This document shows positions 51,510-60,884 of a stretch of 64,000 nt of DNA, piece after piece. The stretch lies in the NCBI RefSeq assembly GCF_022637415.1, contig NZ_CP093340.1, positions 2,418,001 to 2,482,000 on the forward strand, given 5' to 3'. Each line of letters begins with the position of its first letter. Positions within the stretch are counted from its first letter, which is position 1. The DNA comes from Luteimonas sp. S4-F44 (GTDB lineage Bacteria; Pseudomonadota; Gammaproteobacteria; Xanthomonadales; Xanthomonadaceae). The notes under the pieces are model-generated. The model had not been told where the DNA came from. It searched no databases and worked only from the letters and a program-made list of their open reading frames with translations. The translations under genes and the position numbers were made by a program.

Positions 51510-53722
51510 CGCGCACCCTCCTGCAGCGCATCGAGATAGCGCGCGCCCATCGCGTCGATCGCGGCGCGGCGCGGCGGCGCCGGCAGCGGACGCTGCAACA
51601 CCTGCCACAACTGCGCGCGCAGGGCCTGCCGGCATGCGGTGCAGGCTGGATCGCGCTGCAGCGCGTCGATCGCGGCCAGCAACGCAAGCGGATCGTCGAG
51701 CGCGCGCGGCTGCGTTTGCGCCCAGGCGACGAGCGCGGCCGGGTCGAAGGCCTCGTCCCAGGCCAGCGCCTGCCAGGCCGCCATCGGGGCGTCGAGTTCG
51801 ACCGCCGCCGGGCCCGGCACCGCACGCGGCGCGATGCCATCGCGATCGCCGCCCAGACGCCGGGCGAAATCGACCGGCGGCAGCGCTGTGCCCACCCGTG
51901 CCAGATAGATGCGGTCGGCCTGCTGGACCTCCTTGATCAGCACCAGTGCGCGGTTCGCCGGCGCCAGCGCTTCGCGCGGCGCGGCCTGGCGCAGGTGCAG
52001 CTCGGACTGCCACATCTCGCGCAACGCGCTGCGCAGCAGTTCGCGCGTCTTCGGGTCGAGCAACGTTGCCGCCTCCGGCAAGTCGTGGGTGTGGCCGAAG
52101 GCCTCGAGTACGTCGTCGGCACGGCCGAACGTCGTCCCGTCAGCGGGCCTGTGGTCATGATCGTGGTCGTGGTCGTCGTGCGCGTCGTCGTGCGCAGGCG
52201 CCGCCTGTGTCGCGGGCGCGGCAGCGGACGGATCGTCTTGACCAAAATCGTCGATCGGCAGGGGCTTGCGCGGCGGCGGGGGCGGCGTGTCGTCGGCGTC
52301 GGCGGTCGGCGGCGGCCGCGCATGGCCTTCCGACTCCTCGCCCAGGAACTGTCCATAGCGCAGGCGCAGCAAGCGCTGATCGACGCCCAGCGTGTCGGAG
52401 CGCGTCTCGAACGTCTCGCGCGTGAGCCGCGGCTGCTCGGCAATCAGCGCTTCGGCATCGAGAATGATCTGGCGCTGGCTGCGGAAGTACGCCGGTAACA
52501 CGTCGCGCGCCAGGCCTTCGAGCCCATCGGCATCGGGTGGCGTCGGCGGCGGCCAACGCAGGATCAGACTGGCGCTGCGGGCCTGTTGCGGTGTGGGCAC
52601 GCGGGTGTCGCGGACCTCGAGCTGAGCCACCAGGTCGCCGCCCTCCTCCAGGCCCAGCGCGGCGGGGTCGAGCGTCGCCACGAACGTGCGCGCCCGTGCG
52701 TCACCGGTGCCGTGCAAAGTGCGGGTGTGGTCCTCGAACGTCACCGCCTCGCCACTGCCGCGGGTCACGGTGATGCGCAGGCGCGCGTCCGCCGCGACGC
52801 CGAAGTCGTCGGTCGCCTCGAACGCCAGCGCCCAGGCACGTTGGCCGCGCGTGTACGTCGACAGCGTGGTCTCGGGCGCGCGCACGCGCACCTCCGGCGG
52901 ACGGTCGGGCAGCGCCTCGAGCCGCCAGGGCTGCGCACGCGCGATGACACCGTCGGTGTCGCCATCGACCGCGATGCGGTACAGCCACGACTGCTCGAGC
53001 CGCAGCGTCGCCGTCCAGTCCTCGCCCTGACGGACGAACGCCAGCGCGCGGCCGTCGTGCAACTGCAGGGCCACGCGCTGCGGCTGCGGCGAAAAGCGCA
53101 GCGTCCAGTGCAACGTCGCCCCGATCGTCGCCTGCGCGTCGAGTTCGGCCTGCGTGCGCGGTGCCAGACCGGTGTAGGCCGGCGACTCGATCCGCAGCGT
53201 TTGCGCGCGCAGCACCGGCGCGCCCGGTGACCCGGTCCGTGTGGGCACGCGGTCGATCGCGCGAGGCGGCGCGGCCGTTGGCCAGGCCAGGGTAGCCACC
53301 GTCAGCGCTACGCCCACCGACCACGCCAAGAGCAGCGCGCGCCACGGCCAGGGCGCCGGTGCCGGTGTCCACGGCCGCGCGGCGAGTCGGCCTTCCAGCC
53401 GCGCACGTTGCAGCTGCGCCAAGGGCGCGAGCGCGGCGGGTTCGGCGAATAGCAATGCGGCGCTGTCCTCCATATCGCGACGATCGGCATCGAGCCGGCG
53501 CACGAGCCAACGCAGGCCGGCACGGCGGATCCGGCGTGTGGCGATGACCGCGGCGAGCGCGACGCCCAGCAACGCTGCCACGACCGCCGCCGCGCCCCCG
53601 GCCATCCGCCAGGCGAGCGCTGCCAGACCAATCGCCACCGGGACGGCCACCAGCACGATGCCCAGGGCCGTGCGCCGACGTGTCGCGGCGCGCACGCGCA
53701 GCAGCGCAGACACGACGCTCAT
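51506..53722 (-). CDS. DUF4175-like membrane protein with His/Asp-rich stretch
   Basis: A 738-residue protein with helices near residues 23-65 and 130-150 and a large periplasmic region. Layout and content match the DUF4175 proteins of MoxR clusters (LRIESPAYTGLAPRTQAELD, RIAVDGDTDGVIARAQPW). A notable piece is a metal-binding-like run HDDAHDDHDHDHDH. An extra helical C-terminal half ends the protein. Molecular function is unknown. It overlaps its neighbours on both sides by 4 bases. Confidence 0.78.
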   Translation of the reverse strand: MSVVSALLRVRAATRRRTALGIVLVAVPVAIGLAALAWRMAGGAAAVVAALLGVALAAVIATRRIRRAGLRWLVRRLDADRRDMEDSAALLFAEPAALAPLAQLQRARLEGRLAARPWTPAPAPWPWRALLLAWSVGVALTVATLAWPTAAPPRAIDRVPTRTGSPGAPVLRAQTLRIESPAYTGLAPRTQAELDAQATIGATLHWTLRFSPQPQRVALQLHDGRALAFVRQGEDWTATLRLEQSWLYRIAVDGDTDGVIARAQPWRLEALPDRPPEVRVRAPETTLSTYTRGQRAWALAFEATDDFGVAADARLRITVTRGSGEAVTFEDHTRTLHGTGDARARTFVATLDPAALGLEEGGDLVAQLEVRDTRVPTPQQARSASLILRWPPPTPPDADGLEGLARDVLPAYFRSQRQIILDAEALIAEQPRLTRETFETRSDTLGVDQRLLRLRYGQFLGEESEGHARPPPTADADDTPPPPPRKPLPIDDFGQDDPSAAAPATQAAPAHDDAHDDHDHDHDHRPADGTTFGRADDVLEAFGHTHDLPEAATLLDPKTRELLRSALREMWQSELHLRQAAPREALAPANRALVLIKEVQQADRIYLARVGTALPPVDFARRLGGDRDGIAPRAVPGPAAVELDAPMAAWQALAWDEAFDPAALVAWAQTQPRALDDPLALLAAIDALQRDPACTACRQALRAQLWQVLQRPLPAPPRRAAIDAMGARYLDALQEGAR

Positions 53723-54852
53723 GCGGCCATGTTCCGACGCGCGGCGGCGGCCAGCCAGCGCTCGAGCGCGAATGCCAGCGCGACCAGCAGCGCCCACCAC
53801 GGCCTGAGGTCGCGCGGCACCGGCGGATAGGCCGTCAGCCCGCTGGCGGGAGTCAGGTCCGCGGCGGCGATGCGTGCCGGCGCCGGCCCGGGCTGCAGAC
53901 GATCGCGCAGTCGTGCAGGGAAACCGGGATCGAGCAGTTCCTGGTCACGCGCCGGGTCGAACGTGCCACGCCAGCGCACACAGGTTGCCGCGCCGCAGGC
54001 CGCACGCTCGAAACCCACGTCATCGACGCTGGCGTGCCAGTCCGTGCCCTCGGGCAGCAACGCCGCCGGGCCCAGCAACAGCGTGCGGCCAGCCGCAGCC
54101 TCGAGCAATGCGGGCGGCGGCGCGCTGGCGCTCCACCATGCGAGCGCGGCCTGCGCGCGCGGCGTCGCATCGGCGGTCGGGCGTTGCAGTGCATCGGCAT
54201 CGTCGGGACGCCAGGCGTGTGCGACCGCGGCCAGCACGCGCAGTGTCGGGTCGTCATCGGCGATGCCGAACACATCGAGCTGCGGCCACCCCGCGCCGGG
54301 GGGCGCGCCCGGCGCGGACGCCTCCGGCACGACCTGCCAGTCCACGGCGCGCGACAAGGTCACGCGCCCGCCATCGGCGCCGTCGATGGTCTCGGGCACG
54401 ACCACCGTCAGTGCGGTGCCGGCAGGCAGCGTCGCGTCCAATTCCCGCAGCAGGCTGGCGACTGGCACCGGGCCCGTCGGTGCGACGGTGTCGCGCGCCT
54501 GCGGAAAGCCCGGCGCCAGCCAACGCACCGGCGCGTCGGGATCGGTTGGCGGCATCGCGTCGGCCGCCACGCCCGGCACGACCACCGTCCATCGCGCCGG
54601 GGCCGCGCCGCCATGCAGCACCGGCCACGCCAGCCACAGTGCGAGCAATGCGAGCAGCAGCAGACGGGCCAGCAGCAAGGGCCAGTCGTCGAAGCGCAGC
54701 CGTCGGCGCGGCTTCGGCCGCTCGCGCAGCCAGCGCAATGCCGCGAACGGCGTGGGCCGCGTGGCGTCGCGGCGCGCCAGGTGCAACAGCAGCGGCAGCA
54801 ACAGCGCCGCCAGCGCAGCGAGCGCGGCCGGTGCGAGCAGGCCGAGGCTCAT
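53719..54852 (-). CDS. BatA-type N-terminal domain protein
   Basis: A 377-residue protein. The first 70 residues match the aerotolerance-regulator N-terminal domain (LGLLAPAALAALAALLLPLLL, LHLARRDATRPTPFAALRWL, then PLLLARLLLLALLALWLAWP), which holds two helices. A periplasmic region follows and a C-terminal helix (WWALLVALAFALERWLAAAA). No VWA metal site is visible, unlike classical BatA. It overlaps DUF58 and DUF4175 genes by 4 bases each. Confidence 0.8.
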   Translation of the reverse strand: MSLGLLAPAALAALAALLLPLLLHLARRDATRPTPFAALRWLRERPKPRRRLRFDDWPLLLARLLLLALLALWLAWPVLHGGAAPARWTVVVPGVAADAMPPTDPDAPVRWLAPGFPQARDTVAPTGPVPVASLLRELDATLPAGTALTVVVPETIDGADGGRVTLSRAVDWQVVPEASAPGAPPGAGWPQLDVFGIADDDPTLRVLAAVAHAWRPDDADALQRPTADATPRAQAALAWWSASAPPPALLEAAAGRTLLLGPAALLPEGTDWHASVDDVGFERAACGAATCVRWRGTFDPARDQELLDPGFPARLRDRLQPGPAPARIAAADLTPASGLTAYPPVPRDLRPWWALLVALAFALERWLAAAARRNMAA

Positions 54853-55751
54853 CGTGGCCGATCGCCGAACAGCGCGCGCAGCACACCCTCGGGCGGCGCA
54901 TCGGCGACATGTGTCGCGAACGCGATGCCCGCGCCGGCCAGTCGAGCCGCGAGCGCGCGCTGCGCCGCACCGAAGCGTACGAGGTAATCGGCGCGCAGCG
55001 CCGGCCCGTCTCCGAGCAGCGCCTCGCCGGTTTCGGGATCGACGAAGCGGCGGCCATCGCAGAACGGGAAATCGCGTTCGTCGGCGGTCAGCACCTGCAG
55101 CGCGACGACCTCGCGCCCGGCCCGCGCCAGCTGCAGCAGCGCGTCGACCGCGCCCGCGTCGAACCAGTCGCCGATCGCGACGACCAGGTCGCCGCGCGCG
55201 ATGCGGCCCCAAACGGGTGCCAGCGTCGCCGGATCGGGCCAGCCACCGGCGGGCGCGGCGCGCGCCAGCGCGTGGCGCAAGCGGTCGCGCTGCCGCGGCC
55301 CGATGCCCGGTGCGACCAGCGCGACGCCGGCGCCACCACAGGTCGCCAGACCGCAGGCATCGCCCTGGCGGTGCGCGATCTCCACCACGCAGGCCGCCAG
55401 CAAACGTGCGACCTCCAGACGCGTACGCTGCGGCGCGGCGTCGTCGGCCTGGGCCATCGACGCGGTGGTGTCGAGCAGCACCCAGGCCCGGACCGGGCTC
55501 TCGCGCTCGGCCTCGCGCACGAAGAAGCGATCGCTGCGTGCGTAGAGCTTCCAATCGATCTGCCGCGGCTCATCACCCGGCTCGTAGGCGCGGTACTGCG
55601 CGAACTCCAGGCCCGCGCCGCGATTGCGGCTGGCGTGCTGGCCCAGGCCGTCACGCCCCCGCGCCTGGCGCGGGCGCAGCCGCAATGCCGCCAGACAGGC
55701 CCGCAACGCAGGCGTCAGCCTATCGCCGGGCGGCGGGCCGTCCGGCGACAT
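54849..55751 (-). CDS. DUF58 domain protein
   Basis: A 300-residue protein with GAGLEFAQYRAYEPGDEPRQ and IDWKLYARSDRFFVREAERE, the defining DUF58 block. A degenerate von Willebrand A-like core (RAWVLLDTTASMAQ) follows. DUF58 proteins partner MoxR AAA+ ATPases. No membrane helix is seen. The start is uncertain: ATG at 55751 is used, and a GTG at 55778 would add nine residues. It follows moxR by 34 bases. Confidence 0.88.
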   Translation of the reverse strand: MSPDGPPPGDRLTPALRACLAALRLRPRQARGRDGLGQHASRNRGAGLEFAQYRAYEPGDEPRQIDWKLYARSDRFFVREAERESPVRAWVLLDTTASMAQADDAAPQRTRLEVARLLAACVVEIAHRQGDACGLATCGGAGVALVAPGIGPRQRDRLRHALARAAPAGGWPDPATLAPVWGRIARGDLVVAIGDWFDAGAVDALLQLARAGREVVALQVLTADERDFPFCDGRRFVDPETGEALLGDGPALRADYLVRFGAAQRALAARLAGAGIAFATHVADAPPEGVLRALFGDRPR

Positions 55752-55785
55752 CGGCGTTGCCGGGTTCGCGGCCGCCACGCTGCGC

Positions 55786-56787
55786 TCAGCGGTCCGGTGC
55801 CGGCAGCGCGCGCAGCAGGCCGGCGACCACCGCATCGGCGTCGATCTGTCCGGCCTCCGCCGCGAACGACAGCACCAGCCGGTGACGCAGCACCGGCGCG
55901 ATCAATGCCGTGACATCCTCGCGCGTCGCTGCAAGCCGGCCCTGCAGCAACGCGCGCGCCTTGGCCGCGAGCACCAGCGACTGTCCGGCGCGCGGCCCGG
56001 CGCCCCAGCGCACGTACTCGCGCACGATTTCGGGGACGCCCTCGCCCGGCCGGGTCGCGCGCACCAGCGCGGCGATCCAGGCCAGCAGGTCGTCGCCCAG
56101 GTGCACCTGGCGCACCAATGCCTGCAGTGTCAGCACCGCAGCGGCGTCCATGACCCGCGGCACTTCGGCCTCCGCCGCCCCCGTCGTGCGCGCGAGGATC
56201 GCCTGCTCCTCGTCGGCATCCGGATAGCCCAGCGCGACATGCAGCAGGAAGCGGTCGAGTTGCGCCTCGGGCAAGGGATAGGTGCCGGCCTGCTCGATCG
56301 GATTCTGCGTCGCCAGCACGAAGAACGGCTGCGGCAGCGCCCGGGTCACGCCGGCATGGCTGACGGTGCGCTCGGCCATCGCTTCGAGCAGCGCCGCCTG
56401 GGTCTTGGGCGGCGTGCGATTGAGCTCGTCGGCCAGCAGCAACTGGGTGAACACCGGCCCTTCCTGGAAACGGAAATGCCGCCGCCCGGTGCCGTGATCC
56501 TCCTCGAGCAGTTCGGTGCCCAGCAGGTCACTGGGCATCAGGTCGGGCGTGAACTGCACACGCCGGAAGTCGAGGTCGAGCGCCTGGCCGAGTGTGCGTA
56601 CCAGCAGCGTCTTGCCCAGCCCCGGCACGCCTTCGAGCAGCACGTGCCCGCCGGCGAGCAGCGCCACCAGCAGCTGCTCGACGACCTCGGCCTGGCCGAC
56701 GACGGCGCGCGCGATCGCATCGCGCAGTGCATCGAGCTGCGCCAGACGCGTCCGCAGGTCGGCTTCGGTGGGGGTGGTGGCGTTCAT
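55786..56787 (-). CDS. MoxR-family AAA+ ATPase
   Basis: A 333-residue MoxR ATPase. Walker A is EGVPGLGKTLLVRTL, Walker B is LLADELNRTPPKTQAALLEA, sensor 1 is VLATQNPIEQAGTYPLPEAQ and the arginine-finger region is LDRFLLH. MoxR proteins act as chaperone-like ATPases for VWA or DUF58 partners and help mature or insert complexes. It lies 25 bases after DUF4159 and begins a tight five-gene block. Confidence 0.93.
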   Translation of the reverse strand: MNATTPTEADLRTRLAQLDALRDAIARAVVGQAEVVEQLLVALLAGGHVLLEGVPGLGKTLLVRTLGQALDLDFRRVQFTPDLMPSDLLGTELLEEDHGTGRRHFRFQEGPVFTQLLLADELNRTPPKTQAALLEAMAERTVSHAGVTRALPQPFFVLATQNPIEQAGTYPLPEAQLDRFLLHVALGYPDADEEQAILARTTGAAEAEVPRVMDAAAVLTLQALVRQVHLGDDLLAWIAALVRATRPGEGVPEIVREYVRWGAGPRAGQSLVLAAKARALLQGRLAATREDVTALIAPVLRHRLVLSFAAEAGQIDADAVVAGLLRALPAPDR

Positions 56788-56812
56788 GCGGCGGGTCCTG
56801 CGAAAGCGGAAG

Positions 56813-57511
56813 TCATGCGGTCAGTGCGTACATCACGATATTGACCGCGAACTTGGTGTTGTCCTGCGCCAGGAAGCGCTTGTTGCGCCAGTCGTAGTCC
56901 CATTCGCAGCCGTAATCCTTGTTGCTGTAGAGCACCGCCAGCCGGCCATCGATCTCGATGCCCTTGAGGTAGTCGTGCACCAGGTCGTCGCCCCAACCGT
57001 TGAGCTCGAAGCCGGTCGCCGGGGGACCGTCGGGAAAGCGGAAGAAGCTGTGGTAGAGCGCATGCGAATTCGGCAGTTTGCGCATCGCCGACGCGCCGAA
57101 GATCGCGGCCATCTGCGTCTCGAACGACTTGGCGAACAGACCGTCGATGTCGTGGTTGCAGTCGTCGACGAACACGAAGCCACCGCCGCGCACATAGCGC
57201 TCGAAGTTGCGCCGCTCGGCCGGACTGAACTCGACCAGGCGATGCCCGGCGAGATAGCAGAACGGCGCGGCGAGCATCTTCGGGTCCGACAGCGCGACCA
57301 CATGCTCGGTCGGATCGACGCGCAGATCGGTGTAGTCGATCAGCGAGGTGATCACATTCGACGGCATCCGCGCATCGACATCCCAGTCGCCCGACTCGTA
57401 GCGCAGCCGGGTGAACCAGAAATCGTAACGCGCCGATTGCGCCGGCACCGGCGGCAAGGCCAGCCCGGCCGCCGCCCCCAGCATCCACTGCAGCGCGCGG
57501 CGCCGATTCAT
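56813..57511 (-). CDS. Exported DUF4159 protein
   Basis: A 232-residue protein. The N terminus MNRRRALQWMLGAAAGLALP has a twin-arginine-like signal. The DUF4159 body (FTRLRYESGDWDVDARMPSN, RVDPTEHVVALSDPKMLAAP, GGFVFVDDCNH) has a Rossmann-like glutamine-amidotransferase-like fold. Function is unknown; in other bacteria it also sits with MoxR, DUF58 and BatA genes. It starts 111 bases after the tldE-like gene. Confidence 0.85.
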   Translation of the reverse strand: MNRRRALQWMLGAAAGLALPPVPAQSARYDFWFTRLRYESGDWDVDARMPSNVITSLIDYTDLRVDPTEHVVALSDPKMLAAPFCYLAGHRLVEFSPAERRNFERYVRGGGFVFVDDCNHDIDGLFAKSFETQMAAIFGASAMRKLPNSHALYHSFFRFPDGPPATGFELNGWGDDLVHDYLKGIEIDGRLAVLYSNKDYGCEWDYDWRNKRFLAQDNTKFAVNIVMYALTA

Positions 57512-57622
57512 CGCACCGATCCGCGTGTCCCGACCCGGGCAGCCAGGGATGAGGCCTGTGACCTGCCCCGCCCGGGCGACGAGCGCCGCCCGGACATCGT
57601 CATCACCCGCGATGCGAACGCC

Positions 57623-58957
57623 TCAGACCGCATCCGACAGCGAGGTGAAAGTGAAATCGCGCAGCCGCATCGGCGGCAGCATCATCACCATCGACGACTC
57701 GTCGCCGCCAACGCGCACCGGCCGGCCGAGCTCGTCGATGTTGTTGAGCATGATCACCGGCGATTCGTTGAAGCGGAAGTTCTTCAGCGGGTACTTGATC
57801 TCGCCGTTCTCGATATAGAACGTGCCATCGCGGGTCAACCCGGTCAGCAGCACGGTCTGCGGATCGACCATGCGGATGTACCAGGTGCGGGTGACCAGGA
57901 TGCCGCGATCGGTGCCGGCGATCAGGTCGGCAGTCGACTTGTCGCCGCCCGACATCAGCAGGTTGCCCGGCCGGCCGACCGCGCGCTTGCCCTGCTGCTG
58001 TGCCCAGAAGCGCGAGTAGTCGAGGTTGGCGACCTTGCCGTTCTCGATGATCGCCATCTTCTCGCGCGGCAGACCGTCGTTGTCCCACGGCAGCACCGGT
58101 GCCTCCGGGTGCCAGGGGTCGGCGACGATGTTGACGCGTGGGTCGTAGACCTGTTCGCCGAGCTTGTTGCCGCCACCACGCTTGGACAGGAAGCTGCGCC
58201 CCTCGTCGGCGGTACGCGCATCGAAGTAGCGCATCATGAACGAGATCAGCCCGGCGGCCGCGGCCGGCTCCAGAATCACGGTGTACTTGCCCGGCTCGAG
58301 CGCCTGGGCCTGGGCCGACTCGCTGGCCTTGCGCATCGCCACGCGCACATCGCGGCCGGCGTCGAACGCGCTGGCGTCCTTGAGGTTGCGCCCGACCCAG
58401 CCCGAGCCACGGCCGTCCTCGGTGCGCACGGTGCAGGTGTAGTTGAAGTTGGTCGCCTGCTGGTAACCGAAGTTGCCGTTGCTGTTGGCGAAGGCGACGA
58501 AGCTGCGGCCGTCGTCGAGGAAGCCGGCGGCCACCAGTTGCTCGGCCCGGCACGGGGCGATCGAATCGGCCGCGACCTGCGCGCGGAACTCGGGGGTGAT
58601 CGCCGCGGTGGATTCGCTGAACGTCGGGCTGGCGCGGTAGTCCTGCTTGCCGATCGCCGGCAGGAACTCGGGGTTTTCCGGCGCCAGCCGGGCGAGGTCT
58701 TCGGCGCGCTTGACCACGTTGCGCAGCGAGGCATCGTCGAAGGCATTGATGCTGGCCGTGCCCACGCGCTTGCCGAAGGCGACCTGCACGCTGAGTTCGG
58801 CATTGCTGACGATGCCGCTGGTGGACACGTTGTTGAGCGCGAAGCGGATGTTGCCGTCGATCGAGCCCGACAGGGTGGCGGTGCACTCGTCGGCGGTGGA
58901 CAGCGCGACGGTCTTCTCGAGCAGTTCGCGAGCCTGGGCTTCGGTGAAGATGGTCAT
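57623..58957 (-). CDS. TldE/PmbA-like protein, no signal peptide
   Basis: A 444-residue TldE-type partner subunit. The PmbA-like pattern includes SSYAFANSNG-like FVAFANSNGNFGYQQATNF, TVILEPAAAAGLISFMM and TRDGTFYIENGEIKYPLKNF. There is no HExxxH, as expected for TldE. The N terminus MTIFTEAQARELLEKTVALS lacks a signal peptide. An AAGGAG site precedes the ATG, 12 bases after the stop of tldD-like 1, so the two are co-translated. Its export and pairing raise a topology question. Confidence 0.87.
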   Translation of the reverse strand: MTIFTEAQARELLEKTVALSTADECTATLSGSIDGNIRFALNNVSTSGIVSNAELSVQVAFGKRVGTASINAFDDASLRNVVKRAEDLARLAPENPEFLPAIGKQDYRASPTFSESTAAITPEFRAQVAADSIAPCRAEQLVAAGFLDDGRSFVAFANSNGNFGYQQATNFNYTCTVRTEDGRGSGWVGRNLKDASAFDAGRDVRVAMRKASESAQAQALEPGKYTVILEPAAAAGLISFMMRYFDARTADEGRSFLSKRGGGNKLGEQVYDPRVNIVADPWHPEAPVLPWDNDGLPREKMAIIENGKVANLDYSRFWAQQQGKRAVGRPGNLLMSGGDKSTADLIAGTDRGILVTRTWYIRMVDPQTVLLTGLTRDGTFYIENGEIKYPLKNFRFNESPVIMLNNIDELGRPVRVGGDESSMVMMLPPMRLRDFTFTSLSDAV

Positions 58958-58969
58958 GGTCGGGACTCC

Positions 58970-60604
58970 TTAGCCGAGCGAACGCGCGGTGTTGATGACG
59001 TTGATGCCGTTGAAACGTGCGGTCGCCGAGCCGTGCGAGACCGCCGAGACCTGGCCGGGCTGGCCCTTGCCGTCGAAGAACGAACCGCCGAGGCGGTAGT
59101 CGCGTTCGTCGCAGACCGCGACGCAGGCGTTCCAGAACTCCGGCGTGCGGATCTGGTAAGCCACGTCCTCGATCATGCCGGCGATCTTGCCGTTGCGGAT
59201 CTCGTAGAACAGCTGACCGCCGAACTGGGCGTTATAGCGCTGCTGGTCGATCGAGAACGAGCCGTCGCCGACGATGTAGATGCCGTTCTCCACATCGCCG
59301 ATCATCTGCTCCACGCTCAGCGGCGTGCGGCCGGCGGCCAGCGAGACGTTGGGCATGCGCTGGAACTGCACGCTGGACCAGGCGTCGGCATAGCTGCAGC
59401 CGTCGGACTCGGTCTTGCCCAGGATGTGCGCCTGGTCGCGCGTGGCCTGGTAGTCGACCAGCTTGCCGGCGTCGATCAGGTTCCAGCGCTTGGTCGCCAC
59501 ACCTTCGTCGTCGAACGCCACTGCGCCCAGGCTCCCGGGCTGGGTCTTGTCGGCGAACACGGTCACCTGGTCGCTGCCGTACTGGAAGCGCTGCTCGCGC
59601 TTGTCGAGCGTGGCGAAGCTGGTGCCGGCGTAGTTGGCCTCGTAGCCGAGCACGCGGTCGAGTTCAAGCGGATGGCCGATCGACTCGTGGATGGTCAGCC
59701 AGGTGTGCGAGGGGTCGAGCACCAGGTCGTAGCGACCGGGCTTGACCGATGGCGCGCGCAGCTTCTCCTGCGCCTGGCGCGCCGCGGCGATCGCGTCCTC
59801 GCGCATGTCGTAGGAGGTGCTGTAGTTGACCACGCCGTTGGGCGAGACGACCTTGCCCGCGGACGCGCCATCGAGGTACTCGAAGCCCATGCCCATCGGC
59901 GCCGACAGACCATCGCGGGTGCGGAACTTGCCGCTGGCCTTGTCGATCGCGGTCACCGTCATCGGCGCCCAGATCCGGTGCACGTCCTGGTCGATGTAGG
60001 ACCCGTCGGTGCTGGCGAAGTACTTCTGCTCGTTGACCAGGAACAGCGTGGAGTTCACGAAGCTGGCACCGGCTGACAGCGCCGCGGCATTGACGCCCAG
60101 CAGCAGGTCCACCTTGTCCTTGACCGGTACCTCCATGCCGTTGCGCGCGATCGGCGTGCGCCAGGCGACCTCGCCCACGCCCTTGACCGGCGCCAGTTGC
60201 ACCGGCGCGGTCTGCACCTTGGCGTTGGCCTGCGCGATCGCGACCGCCTGGCGCGCGGCCTCGGCCACGCCCTGCTCGGTCAGCGAGTTGGTCGCGGCGA
60301 AGCCCCAGGCGCCGCCGGCGACGACACGCACGCCCACGCCGGTCGATTCGGTGCTGACCACGTTCTGGACCTTGTCCTCGCGGGTCATCACGAACTGGCG
60401 CAGATACCGGCCTACGCGTACGTCGCAGTAGCTCGCGCCCGCGGCGGTCGCCGCATTGAGGCCGGCATCGGCCAGTCGCTTCTTGAAGCCCACATCGAGC
60501 GCGGACAGCAGTTGCTCGGCAGCAATGACCTTGCCGAAGACGGCGGGCAGCAACAGGCCACCCGCGCCGACACCAGCGAGGGCGAGGAAATCGCGTCTAT
60601 GCAC
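58970..60604 (-). CDS. TldD-like metalloprotease 1 with twin-arginine signal
   Basis: A 544-residue TldD-family protein. The N terminus MHRRDFLALAGVGAGGLLLP is a twin-arginine signal, so the folded enzyme is probably exported. The zinc motif reads HESIGH (His306, Glu307, His311); Cys494/Cys498 in NACVAVCDERDYRLGG could supply the third ligand. The start is GTG at 60604, supported by a GGGAGA site 7 bases upstream; longer reading lacks a signal. It is a paralogue of tldD-like 2 and leads the tldE-DUF4159-moxR run. Confidence 0.87.
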   Translation of the reverse strand: MHRRDFLALAGVGAGGLLLPAVFGKVIAAEQLLSALDVGFKKRLADAGLNAATAAGASYCDVRVGRYLRQFVMTREDKVQNVVSTESTGVGVRVVAGGAWGFAATNSLTEQGVAEAARQAVAIAQANAKVQTAPVQLAPVKGVGEVAWRTPIARNGMEVPVKDKVDLLLGVNAAALSAGASFVNSTLFLVNEQKYFASTDGSYIDQDVHRIWAPMTVTAIDKASGKFRTRDGLSAPMGMGFEYLDGASAGKVVSPNGVVNYSTSYDMREDAIAAARQAQEKLRAPSVKPGRYDLVLDPSHTWLTIHESIGHPLELDRVLGYEANYAGTSFATLDKREQRFQYGSDQVTVFADKTQPGSLGAVAFDDEGVATKRWNLIDAGKLVDYQATRDQAHILGKTESDGCSYADAWSSVQFQRMPNVSLAAGRTPLSVEQMIGDVENGIYIVGDGSFSIDQQRYNAQFGGQLFYEIRNGKIAGMIEDVAYQIRTPEFWNACVAVCDERDYRLGGSFFDGKGQPGQVSAVSHGSATARFNGINVINTARSLG

Positions 60605-60884
60605 AGCAGGTCTCCCGAGAAGCGAAGGTCCGCAGCGAGCGCGGACGTGGCGATGAGATGGCGACGCGTCCCCTACGCGCCATCCGGATTGATGACATGC
60701 CGCGCGCGCCTCGTCCAGTGACGAATGGCACAGGCCTGCCACCTGAGTCGGATCCTGCGCGCTGCCGACTCGGCGATCACGCCGGCCGACCCCGGCATAC
60801 GACCGATGCCCTTGGCGTGGCGCCGCGGCGACCCTGCACCTTCCGCATCCGCGACCGGCTGCATCCACATCAGGAGATACTGCA

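Noticed and set aside
56516..60076. 1186-codon open frame on the plus strand
   Set aside because: It lies opposite moxR, DUF4159, tldE-like and tldD-like genes, whose products have clear motifs. Its own translation is Arg/Val/Asp-rich without domains; the frame is kept open by high GC.
57512..60884. Search for a short RiPP precursor near the tldD/tldE-like genes
   Set aside because: TldD/TldE can mature peptides, so I looked in the spacers 57512-57622 and 60605-60884. No short ORF with a ribosome site and a Gly/Cys/Ser-rich core was found.
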